Part shown: positions 35,660 through 45,978 of the stretch, in pieces
How the letters are laid out: each line of letters begins with the position of its first letter
Numbering within the stretch: the stretch's first letter is position 1
Assembly (NCBI GenBank): GCA_949987565.1
Contig: OX465112.1
Coordinates: forward strand, 1,131,408-1,195,407
Direction: 5' to 3'
DNA: 64,000 nt
Source of the DNA: Luidia sarsii
Lineage: Eukaryota; Echinodermata; Asteroidea; Paxillosida; Luidiidae
Position numbers and translations under genes: made by a program
The notes under the pieces: generated by a model
What the model was told of the DNA's origin: nothing
Database searches by the model: none
Seen by the model: the letters and a program-made list of their open reading frames with translations, nothing else

Positions 35660-36552
35660 CTGATCTGGTGTGATTGAATCTGATGTGATTGAATCTGATC
35701 TGTTTGAATCTGATCTGTTTGAATCTGATCTGTTTGAATCTGATCTATTTGAATCTGATCTGTTTGAATCTGGTGTGATTGAATCTGGTCTGATTGAATC
35801 TGATCTGTTTGAATCCGATGTGATTGAATCTGATGTGATTGAATCTGATCTGTTTGAATCTGATGTGATTGAATCTGATGTGATTGAATCTGATCTGTTT
35901 GAATCTGATGTGATTGAATCTGATGTGATTGAATCTGATCTGTTTGAATCTGATGTGATTGAATCTGATGTGATTTAATCTGATGTGATTGAATCTGATG
36001 TGATTGAATCCGATTTGATTGAATATGATTTGATTGAATATGATGTGATTGAATATGATCTGTTTGAATCTGATCTGTTTGAATCTGATCTGTTTGAATC
36101 TGATCTGTTTGAATCTGATCTGTTTGAATCTGATCTGTTTGAATCTGGTGTGATTGAATCTGGTCTGATTGAATCTGATCTGTTTGAATCCGATGTGATT
36201 GAATCTGATGTGATTGAATCTGATCTGTTTGAATCTGATGTGATTGAATCTGATGTGATTGAATCTGATCTGTTTGAATCTGATGTGATTGAATCTGATG
36301 TGATTGAATCTGATCTGTTTGAATCTGATGTGATTGAATCTGATGTGATTTAATCTGATGTGATTGAATCTGATGTGATTGAATCTGATCTCTTTGAATC
36401 TGATCTCTTTGAATCTGGTCTGATTGAATCTGATCTGTTTGAATCTGATCTGATTGAATCTGATCTGCTTGAATCTGATCTGTTTGAATCTGATCTGATT
36501 GAATCTGGTCTGATTGAATCTCATCTCATTGAATCTCATCTCATTGAATCTC
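35660..36552. repeat. 15-bp satellite with 375-bp higher-order unit
   Basis: About 59 copies of a 15-bp unit (GAATCTGATCTGTTT and GAATCTGATGTGATT variants). The order of variants repeats with a 375-bp (25-unit) period: the GAATCTGGTGTGATT variant is at about 35766 and 36141. Because 15 is a multiple of three, several frames stay open on both strands. Confidence 0.9.
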
Positions 36553-37324
36553 ACCCTCCTTGGATCTCTTTCGTTTCAATATTATATCAATGATTTTAAA
36601 CAATCTTCAGAATTGTTTTCTTTTAGTCTTTTTGCAAATGACTGAAACGCGTTTCTTCCTCATAGAAACATGGAAATCTTTATTGATATTTTAAATTCTG
36701 AACTGGTTATTATTTTGAATTGAACTCGAGCTCAATCATTTCTCTGCATATAAAGTATTAGCTATACCTCTTCCACAGGTATTTTATTTGTTAAAAATCC
36801 ATGTCAACTCTACCATTTTTGAAGGAATGTTGGCCTATTCAATGATAAGCAGGCGTGGTTCGAGACCAATTTTGCATTTTATTCTTTTGTAGGGCCTATG
36901 TAGGTTTGGAGAGAAAGGGCCCCAAAATCTCTCAATACCACGCACCCTAGAAAAATATTTTTTGGGATGATTTATTTTGGGGCTTAATTCCCTCAAGCCC
37001 CCACTATATAAAACCGCGTCTGATGATAGGTTATCCAAACATGTGAATTGTCTTTGTAATTAGATCTCTCGCAATGTTTGCATTCTGAACAAACTAAAAT
37101 ACAATACACCTTTCCTTCAAATATCCTGCATAACATTCATAACGCATTTATCTATCCTCGTTGCATCGATATGATATTTATAGATTGATTGAAAAAAAAA
37201 ATTACAATTTGTTCAGAAGTTCCCAGTCACTGTTTTCCTTTGTTTGCTTGACTTTTATAAATTGATATACAAAAATGTTGCAAACTGCTTACTGACTAAA
37301 ATTACCAAAATGCAAATCTTAAAA

Positions 37325-37432
37325 TTTAGCGGGCCTGACGTTTCGATCCTAGCAGGACCTTTCTCAAAGACCTTTGAGAAGGCTTTCGCATTTGAGAAGG
37401 GTCCTGCTAAGATCGAAACGTCAGGCCCACTA
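37325..37432. mobile_element. FB1 fold-back element
   Basis: GGGCCTGACGTTTCGATCC and its mirror GATCGAAACGTCAGGCCC around a spacer holding a duplicated CTTTGAGAAGG. The family flank ACTGACTAAAATTACC lies to the left. Confidence 0.68.
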
Positions 37433-37534
37433 AAAATTAAGATTTTATAAATTGAGTTAAATTCTCCTCAACTCAAAAATCCTATTATTTTCTACGATGC
37501 TATGTTATGTTTTTCAGATTCGAATCCGTCACGT

Positions 37535-37612
37535 GACCTCGGTGGCTCAATGATTAAGACACTGATCTGTACTAGAAAGCAGTGTTTTAGGGTTCGAGTG
37601 GAGGAGGAGCAG
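37535..37612 (+). repeat. tRNA-like SINE head
   Basis: TGGCTCAATGATTAAGAC (A box-like) and AGGGTTCGAGTGG (B box-like) 45 nt apart. This belongs to a different SINE family from the copies with the TAGATGGCGGCC block. Confidence 0.5.
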
Positions 37613-37918
37613 GGGGGGGGTGATGTCACCCTCGAAACATTCCAAAAATGAAAGGGTTGACGCCTCGGAATTTCTATTCGAATCACCCTACGTGGTCGCA
37701 TTTGCACTGACGGTCTCTCAAGCGTGGCGCCGGGCGTAATACAGTTAGCCCATTTCAAAGTCTCTTCGTGCAAACTCCCCCGATCCCCGTGAAAGGAAAA
37801 GTGAAATGCCATTGATGCTCTGCCTACGTCACAGCGCACAATGGAGCCCTCAAATAATAGAACAAAATAGAACCCCTCCGCGCTGATCAGAATTATTTTT
37901 CCGCACCGCTGGTTGTCC

Positions 37919-37925
37919 TATAAAA
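37919..37925 (+). promoter_or_regulatory. Candidate TATA box of EGF gene 2
   Basis: TATAAAA followed by about 230 nt with no ATG, ending in a consensus donor GAC|GTGAGTAT. This is the most promoter-like site upstream of the signal exon at 45.9 kb. Confidence 0.42.
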
Positions 37926-37948
37926 TACGGAGAGCAGAGACGGGTTTG

Positions 37949-38148
37949 CTTTAGTAACGACGCAGTGTAAACAGGTGACAGGTGCTCGTGTACAGGTGCA
38001 CCACTGAACTTGGACTTGAACGTGCCTGTATACCCCCCACACACGGATATCCATAGCATCGCTGGTTTCGCACACCGAGGAAGGACGGGCTTCCACCGAC
38101 TTCTTTCAGCTAACACTGTCGGTATACACCCTGCCGGTTCTCTCTGAC
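37949..38148 (+). other. Candidate noncoding leader exon of EGF gene 2
   Basis: ATG-free stretch from about 30 nt downstream of the TATA box to the donor at 38149. Splicing to the acceptor at 45882-45883 keeps the whole leader free of ATG until 45924. Confidence 0.4.
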
Positions 38149-39593
38149 GTGAGTATAATCTGTAGCGTAGGCCCATGCACACTTGTGGTGCCGTATAGTT
38201 CTGTTGGTGCTCGATTATTTTCGAGATACTGGTGGAGCTTCATTGACGACCAACTTATGTTGCCCTCCCTCCTTGTCAAAGAGCCTATAGGCCTATGGCT
38301 GGCGAGTAACGCGTTGCATCATTTAACAACCGTATCATTTAGCACCACCTTTAACAATAACATCTGCATATTTTAGTCATAAAAAAGACCTATAGTTAAA
38401 AGTACTACAAACATATTGCAAACTGCTTACTGATCTAAATGGCAGAAATGCAAATCACAAAAATGAAGAGACCACCAGACGTTTCGAGCACAACAGGGTG
38501 TTCGAAACCACGAATGTAAACACTTCTGCTCAGTTAGCTAGGTGAAACTATTGTGGATCTTGTGAACCACTTGCAAAGGGCGGAGGGCCTGGGCTTTTGT
38601 GGAGAATATCGTAATTGTTATCAAGAATGGAAACTTTACTTCAAAACGTATTGGCGAAGGGTAATTCTCTCGGACATCCTAACAGACGCTAAACAGACGC
38701 TAACAGACGCTAAAATAGGTTTATGTTTTTTTTTTACTGCAAACGAAATCGGTTGCCTTTATAGGCAGTTGTCATTATCGTTACAATAAATTCCAAGATC
38801 GAGAAATACTTTAGTGGCGACGTGGCAAAGACTACCCACCCCGGGCTATCCTGAAATATTAATCTCATTTTTACAATTGTCAGTGAGTTGAAATCATCTC
38901 TTCCTGGGGGGTGCGGCCGTTTCAAAATGTCAGCGTTTTGTGAAGTTCTCGTACATCTTGACGGGTTTGAAAGAACCTGTGCATTTCGTTATCCCGAGGC
39001 GGTTTTTCCCCCACCCCTTTCTGTTGATTAAAATGATCCATGGGTTCGTGTCATAATATCTGTGGCCGGGTAATCAATTTCGCTTGTCGCTATTACTTAG
39101 CGGCGCCGCGAACCAGCCAGGCGCGCGCCGGAAACCACAATACGACAAAAATATGTCGCCCCTTTCACAGCTCTGCCCACATTTTTGTGCAGGTTTCTTT
39201 TTCCTTACAACTAGCCTCAAGGTTCTTTGTTGAATAGGAAAATTTACTGGCGGCGCAGCCCCGAAATCCACACACACTACAAACATGACCGAGCCTAGAC
39301 GACATTGAAATTCGCTGCCGAGTGGACTGTTATCTTTGACTGGCTGGATTTGTTCCTTTTTCTTCTCTCTCTTTCCCTCTCTCTCTTTCTCTGTCTCTCT
39401 CTCCTTCTCTCTCTCTTTCTTTGTCTCTCTCTTTAATTTATTGACTTGATATAATCTTCTTCTTCTTCTTTCGTCATCTGAAATGAAAACGTTGTTCTTA
39501 ATTTTTAGATACCTGTAGGATTTTTTTGGCACTGACCTTTTCTTTCCACTTGGTTTCCTCTATTGAAAATAAAGGTTTTTGCAAAATTCAAAA

Positions 39594-39725
39594 ACTCTCC
39601 CTCACTCTCTCTTTCTCTCTCTCTCTCCCTCTCTCTCTCTCTCTACCTCTCTCTCTCCCTCTCTCTACCCCCCCCCCCCCTCTCTCTCTCTCTTCCTCTC
39701 TCTCTTTCTTCTCCTCTCTCTCTTG
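39594..39725. repeat. CT-rich microsatellite
   Basis: CTCTCTCTC runs with a C10 interruption. Confidence 0.88.
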
Positions 39726-39979
39726 AAAGTTTTGTGAATTACGAATCGACGTTGTACAAAAGAGGTTCCCAAAGGTGTTTGCGAGTACCACGAATTGACA
39801 TAATACGCCGTTGGCACTTTAACGTGAGCCGAGCATTGAGTGTTGAACGGCTGTAGAGATACAAGAGGTAGACGTTATAGGTCGAACGTACATCTTTGGA
39901 GACGAAATAAAGACATTCTTCCCATTCCCCTGTTGGCACCACTCGGATTGTTTGTCTGACCGAGTTTCAGCTGGGGCTA

Positions 39980-40010
39980 CCACCGGGCGGACGGCGACCG
40001 CGCCCGGTGG
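39980..40010. other. GC-rich 10-bp perfect stem hairpin
   Basis: CCACCGGGCG and CGCCCGGTGG are separated by an 11-nt loop inside a CpG-rich patch of about 130 bp. Function unknown. Confidence 0.4.
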
Positions 40011-40569
40011 ATAGGTCGGCCTCTGTGGTGCAGCTGACCCCGGCGCGGCCGGTACGCGACACTACCCGGACAATTGCTTGCTCTCAAGATTTATGTCCCC
40101 TAACAAGTAGCAAGCATGCCCCTAAATCCACCAGCCTAATATCCATTGATATCCATTACTGGTAGCCTGACAGCTTATTGTGCCCATGTCAAACTCCACA
40201 TATCTTTTTTTTTTCTTCAAGCCCCCCTCCATACATATCAGTTTCTTTTGAAAAGCTCAAATTTTGACCTGGCGCAAAATAGGTGCTTGGAAAATATAGG
40301 CGCACTGGAATAAAATGGTATAGGCAAATGGCTTTGAATTTCGGCCGCGGCAACACGTGTTTTTTCACCCCAAGTCTTGTTTTTGTACAGGTTTGAAAAT
40401 AAATAATTCCGTCCATTCACGTCCTCTCACGGCACCCATTTCTCAGAATTGGGGAATCACAAAGAAATGCAGGCTCGGCTGTAGGTCATGCTTGTCGGTG
40501 AAGCCAGAAATGTTAGACAACTTTGACATCGACACATCCTTGTCGATATCGAGATCATTATCGACATCG

Positions 40570-41340
40570 ACATCACCAACAGCATCAAATTCGTCATCCA
40601 CATTAGCATCAAAATCGACATAGACCTTAACATCAACATCAACTTTGACATCACGAACATCGACATCGACATCGTCATCAACATAGACATAGACATAGAC
40701 ATGGACATGGACATGGACATGGACATGGACATGGACATGGACATGGACATGGACATGGACATGGACATGGGCATGGACATGGACATGGACATGGACATGG
40801 ACATGGACATGGACATGGACATGGACATGGACATGGACATGGACATGGACATGGACATGGACATGGGCATGGGCATGGGCATGGACATGGACATGGACAT
40901 GGACATGGACATGGACATGGGCATGGACATGGACATGGACATGGACATGGACATGGACATGGACATGGACATGGACATGGACATGGACATGGACATCGAC
41001 ATCACCAACAGCATCAAATTCGTCATCCACATTAGCATCAAACTCGACATAGACCTTAACATCAACATCAACATCGACATTGACATCACGAACATCAACA
41101 TAGACATGGACATGGACATGGACATGGACATGGACATGGACATGGACATGGACATCGACATCACCAACAGCATCAAATTCGTCATGGGCATTAGCATCAA
41201 ATTCGACATCACGAACATCAACATAGACATGGACATGGACATGGACATCGACATCGACATCAACATCGACATCAACATCAACATCAACAACAACATCAAC
41301 AACAACATCAACATCAACATGGACATCACCAAAACAAAAA
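40570..41340. repeat. Hexanucleotide (GGACAT)n array with interspersed ACATCA/GACATC units
   Basis: Long runs of GGACAT are separated by a conserved spacer (ACCAACAGCATCAAATTCGT and neighbouring sequence) that occurs at about 40580, 41005 and 41165. This indicates segmental duplication within the array. Met-Asp or His-Val coding frames are artefacts. Confidence 0.88.
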
Positions 41341-42111
41341 TCATGAGCAACACCTTTAATCAACATCAGCATCAGTACTGGACCTGCTGCAAGAACAGGC
41401 TCTCCTACAACCGCATTGGCAGCTGCAGTGACAACTACCAGTAATGACAGCAACTACCACGACAACAAAACACACCGGCGGCCGCGACTAGGACACCGCC
41501 GACACTCGAGCGAGGGTTGGCTCGATACCCTGCAGGCGAGACGTTCCCGGTCGGCGCGGTAGATCGGTTCCCACCATCGGGACTTCCATCCCCGGGCTGC
41601 GGCCCCCGCTCTTTCCTGTTTTGCTTTTGTTGGTTGCGCACGGGGCAGCAAGTGCAGGTCTATGCACGACTTCCATTAACCAAAGAAACCCGCCCCATTC
41701 CGATAACATCCTCCACCGCGCGTAGCCTTCCAGAGCCCGCCGGGCAAACGAGCCGCGAGGCCGGCTCCTCTGTGTTTGCTCCGCGCCGAGAAAAGGGCGA
41801 GAAATCGAGGACGTTGCAAGGGTCGCCGAAAACACCCACACAAAAACCCCCCCACGGTCCCTTTGTTATCCTCGTTGCTTTCTCACTGTACCCCCTGAGC
41901 GAAAGGTTTCCCAGCCGTGAATTTAGTTCAAGGTACGCCGGTACCCCATGCTTGTCAGCGGGATGCTTTTGATACACAATTGCAACTTGGGGGAAGTACA
42001 GGCGACTGCCGGTAATGCAACCGCTGGCGAATAGGCTCGGGAAAATCTAACATTTGGTTTTCGTCACGTAGCGGCTATGTCATCATCGTGTTCGCAGCGT
42101 GCTCCATGTTT

Positions 42112-42488
42112 TAAAGTCCCTACACAACATTGCTCGAGGTGAAAGAATAGCGTCCATACGTTGTCTGATCCAACATATGCATGAAATAGCACACCTGTGA
42201 AAATTTCAGCTCATTCCGTCAACCTAGTCTCGAGAAAAATGTGAAAACCGCTTCATTTGTTTAGCGAAAATGCACCATTCAACGCCGTACTGTTCCGATA
42301 AATAGTTTACGTCTCGGTGAGACGTAAACTATTTCTTTTAATAATTTCTCCCAAAATACAACATTTTAGGCAGACATATTTCAGTGAGAGGTTTCTACTA
42401 TAACCATCTTCAAACTGTATAAGTTTGATGTAAATCTGTGAACATTTCTGTTTTTCGATCTCACCAATGTTGTGTAGGGGCATTAAGA
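42112..42488 (-). mobile_element. MITE-like element M1, copy b
   Basis: Opens TCCCTACACAACATTGC and closes CAATGTTGTGTAGGGGC. It contains a central GTTTACGTCTCGGTGAGACG palindrome and is the reverse of the 9.5-kb copy. Confidence 0.72.
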
Positions 42489-42489
42489 G

Positions 42490-44680
42490 ACTCCAAGCCA
42501 AGTACAGGGGTCCCCTTTATATCAGATCATGCCTGTGCTCGTCGACTTCTCGGCTATTTATACGGACAACCTTGTATGTGCATCCGGGAGAATTAAAACC
42601 CAAAGACCATTGTCTTTTGGCAAGGTCACGGTGAGTCTCGAAGCCCCACCGGGTACGCAGTAGCATTCACGGGAAGTACAGCGTGGCATGATCGAAACTA
42701 GCCGACAATGCCGCCACATTCCATTGGCATTCATTTCAAGGAGAGCGCTTTTTGGGGTAATTTTTAGTCCCCAGGCATATACTTGAATGATTTTCTAAGC
42801 AGGAGACCTCGGTCGGAGCCCCAGTTGTTGTTTAATTTGGTGGGGGAGTTGGTTAAGCAGATTATTATTCAAAGAATTTAATTTTTTTGTCAAATCATCG
42901 CAGATGTTTGATACGAGCAAATTTTCACTGAATGTGCTATATCATTGCGGTTTCCCAACCGATTTATCCCGATGAGCGATCAATTGCCTAGGTATTCACG
43001 GGTGATGGGAGAACAAGTATAATATCACATGCATGGGTGATTTCAGAAAGATGTGCGATCTATGGTTACTCGCCTTATGAGGGATTGTGTCGTGGCTGGA
43101 AGTGGTTCAGCGGGCATAGTGTTGTCGAGTGTAGCATAGGCCTATCGTCATTATGACCGATCGTTACCGGTAGTTAAGGTAAGGTCCGTGGGATCGACCA
43201 CCGGGGAGGTGTAGCCTTTTTTAGGGGGGGGGGGTGGGGCAGAAGTACCCTGTTTGTCATCACCCTTCACGACTGGGCAAAATAAGCATGTCGGCAACAA
43301 CTTCTTTTAACAACAGCGCACACTGCACACGAGGAGTCGGCCAGATTATGGACCGAAATATACCTTACTCAACACTGGCTTGCCCGATACTTCCACAGCG
43401 TTAAATGGCAAGACCAACGCTAAGCGCCGGGCAAACCTCTATACAGCAATCCATTCATAGCAAAAGAGAACTGTCACCAGTGGGATGGTCCAGAAAACTT
43501 GTTGAAGCAAAGAAAAAAACAACTCGCCGAAATATTTGGTTTGACAAACGCAGACTAAGTGATGGACAAACCATTGAATTTTGCCGAACACCTTTTTTCC
43601 CCACCAAACTTTATTATACTACGTGTTGACTGTGTATAAATAAAACCCTCTAAAATTAACTATTCTTTGGCGTTTTGTTGTATGCTTTTTCTGTTATTGT
43701 TCGTTTTAGTCAGAGATTGATGCTCTGTTGCCGGGGATTTCTCTGTTAGCGGTCCGCAAAGGCATTGGCGGCTTACTGCAAAAAGTGATTGTGAAAATAA
43801 TGTGCCCGAGGACTGTGCTGGGGATTGCCTTGTTGACGTCACCCGATGGATCGTGAGGGCGCGTTGGGCACTGCACTATTACCTTGGTTGCTGTGTGTGG
43901 GTGGCTTCGGTTGCAGAACACTAAATCGAGCTTCCATAGAACACTGTACAAAAAAACACTCACTTTCAATTACTTCAAGTTTTCCACATCCAAAAGTTTC
44001 TCGGCTCTTGTAACTATACTCCAAATTGTAGATCGGACCTTCATAATTATCTCATTTTCTTTTCAATTTTGGTATCCTTAGCCGTGAGATGAATCCGTGA
44101 GTGCGCGCAAAAATGGCGGGTACCAGGCCGTCAGTGGTTCACGTTAACGAATTGCGTCGGTGGTTCCGCTATCGTCCAGGAACGTTCTTGTCAATCAAAC
44201 AGCGCCATGCCGATCTGTCATAAGCACTTTCACATGGATTCGTAAACAGCATTGTCTTCCTATATTGTGTTCTATTTTCACACAAACAAACTTTCAAACA
44301 CCCCAGCTAACATTCCGACCAACCCCCAGCCAGCCAGCGATCAGGCGTGGGTTGTTTTCATAGAACAAATACACGAAGTCAAAAACAAGAATAGATTATT
44401 TTCTATAATAAAACTGCTGTGGTCTTCACTGACTGGAGTTCCGTCCGTCCATTTTTGTCTTGTTGTCTTTTCATTTAGAGGTATGGTGCACCATTTGCCA
44501 AGGTCAAAGAATCGCCTCGATACTTTGTCAAACCCAATGTATAGGCCTTTATAATGTAACACCGTCGTACGTTTCGGTTCAGCACGTCAACCTTGTCATG
44601 AGACAAACCTTGAACTCGAAATCATATGCTAACTTGGGTCTGACTTGAAATTGTTAAATAAATTCACTGAAAATGAAGTC
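42490..44680. other. Presumed intron 1 of EGF gene 2, middle part; no feature recognised
   Basis: AT-rich sequence without convincing exons, inverted repeats or known elements. Short open frames here show no codon bias. Confidence 0.4.
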
Positions 44681-44682
44681 CC

Positions 44683-45010
44683 GTTTCAATTCCATTTCAT
44701 TTTTTTCCATTTCAATTCCCCTCCATTTCCAATTCCATTTCAATTCCATTTTCATTTCCATTTTCAATTCCATTTCAATTCCATTTCAATTCCATTTTCA
44801 ATTCCATTTCAATTCAATTTCAATTCCATTCCATTTCAATTTTCAATTCCATTTTCAATTCCATTTCAATTCCATTTCAATTCCATTTTGAATTCCATTT
44901 CAATTCCATTTCAATTCCATTTTCAATTCCATTTCAATTCCACTTCCATCCCATTCCATTTCCATTTCAATTCCATTTCAACTCCATTTTAATGAAATTT
45001 CAATTAAATT
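44683..45010. repeat. 11-bp TTCAATTCCAT minisatellite
   Basis: About 30 slightly variable 11-12-bp units; Phe/Ser/Ile-rich open frames are composition artefacts. Confidence 0.88.
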
Positions 45011-45883
45011 TCAATACAAATTTAATTTCATGGAAAAAAAGTTCCTGACCAAATGGCACAGTTCTAGAACCAGGAATGAGAAAAAAACCCATTATGATTC
45101 GCATCACATCCATTAAACAAATATTGGCAGTTTATTTGGAACATGAATGTGACTTTGCCGGTCAAAATATCACTCATTGATTACACACACGGGCAACAAC
45201 AGATCAACAGTTAGGTCGTGTTTGGTGAAAGTCGGTCACAAGCTGCCTACATTTTCTGATAAAAAGCTTGGACGAGCGATTTTGCCCAACACCATCCTCC
45301 CCCTTACGTTTTTCATTGAAAGTGCAAGTAATGTTGACGGAAGGAATGCCTTCGAGCGGAACACAGGCCACCCCCCCAAAAAAGGAATACACAGATAAAG
45401 AAAATGCAAGAACGAAAAGCCAAAAGGAACAACAAAAACAACCAAACATCCGACCACAAACTCGCCAGACAGGGTTGCGGCATCAGTGAACATCGCCCAC
45501 GGGCTGTCGATCACAGCTGCACACATGACTGGCCATTGTCACTGCGAAGGAACGCTAACCAAACAAGCGAGGAAGAAAACAAGTAGAATAGACATTACAC
45601 GGTGCGTTGGCTTCTCCATCCTGTTTACAGATTTAGAACAAACACCAGCAGTCATTTCGCCAAAAATTCATCGTAACTTGCGATCAATCGCAAGACAATG
45701 AGCGATGCACAGAAACCATACGGCCTATCACAACAACCAAACAATTTAGTGGGCAACCCTTGATTTAGCATTATTGATTTTTAGGGAGTAACGAATGGTA
45801 CATCCAGAGCTTCGGATACTGCAGGATCTTCAAAGTTGTCCACTTCTCAAGTATATTCTTACTGGCATTCATCCCCTTTGCAG

Positions 45884-45923
45884 GATTTGTTGGTCCCGTT
45901 AGCTCCGGTGCCATCGCTGCAGT
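45884..45923 (+). other. 5' UTR part of EGF gene 2 signal exon
   Basis: Strong acceptor (CCCCTTTGCAG) followed by 40 nt without ATG. Confidence 0.5.
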
Positions 45924-45978
45924 ATGTGGGAGCGGTTAGGAGTCTTGCTTGTGGCAGTGACACTCGGACAAAGTGCCC
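45924..45978 (+). CDS. EGF gene 2 exon 1, signal peptide
   Basis: [18 protein letters not shown]: charged start, hydrophobic core, Ala-type cleavage region. Donor GCCC|GTAAGT, phase 1. Coding length 55 nt, identical to exon 1 of EGF gene 1. Confidence 0.8.

Larger units (their letters stand above)
38160..40560. other. Presumed intron 1 of EGF gene 2, left part; no gene recognised
   Basis: Holds CT runs at 39363-39433 and 39594-39725, and a small GC hairpin near 39,995. No coding signal is visible. Confidence 0.4.

Noticed and set aside
35670..36593. ESDLF/ESDVI repeat frames on the plus strand and FNHIRFKQIR on the minus strand
   Set aside because: The 15-bp unit is a multiple of three, so several frames remain open. 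No splice or promoter evidence and a higher-order satellite structure.
40443..41453. Met-Asp, Met-Ser and His-Val repeat frames
   Set aside because: Translation of a hexanucleotide array in different frames; no start context, signal or domain.
41488..41977. GC-rich open frames on both strands
   Set aside because: Probably a CpG-rich patch in intron 1 of EGF gene 2; no conserved motif and no matching splice pattern.
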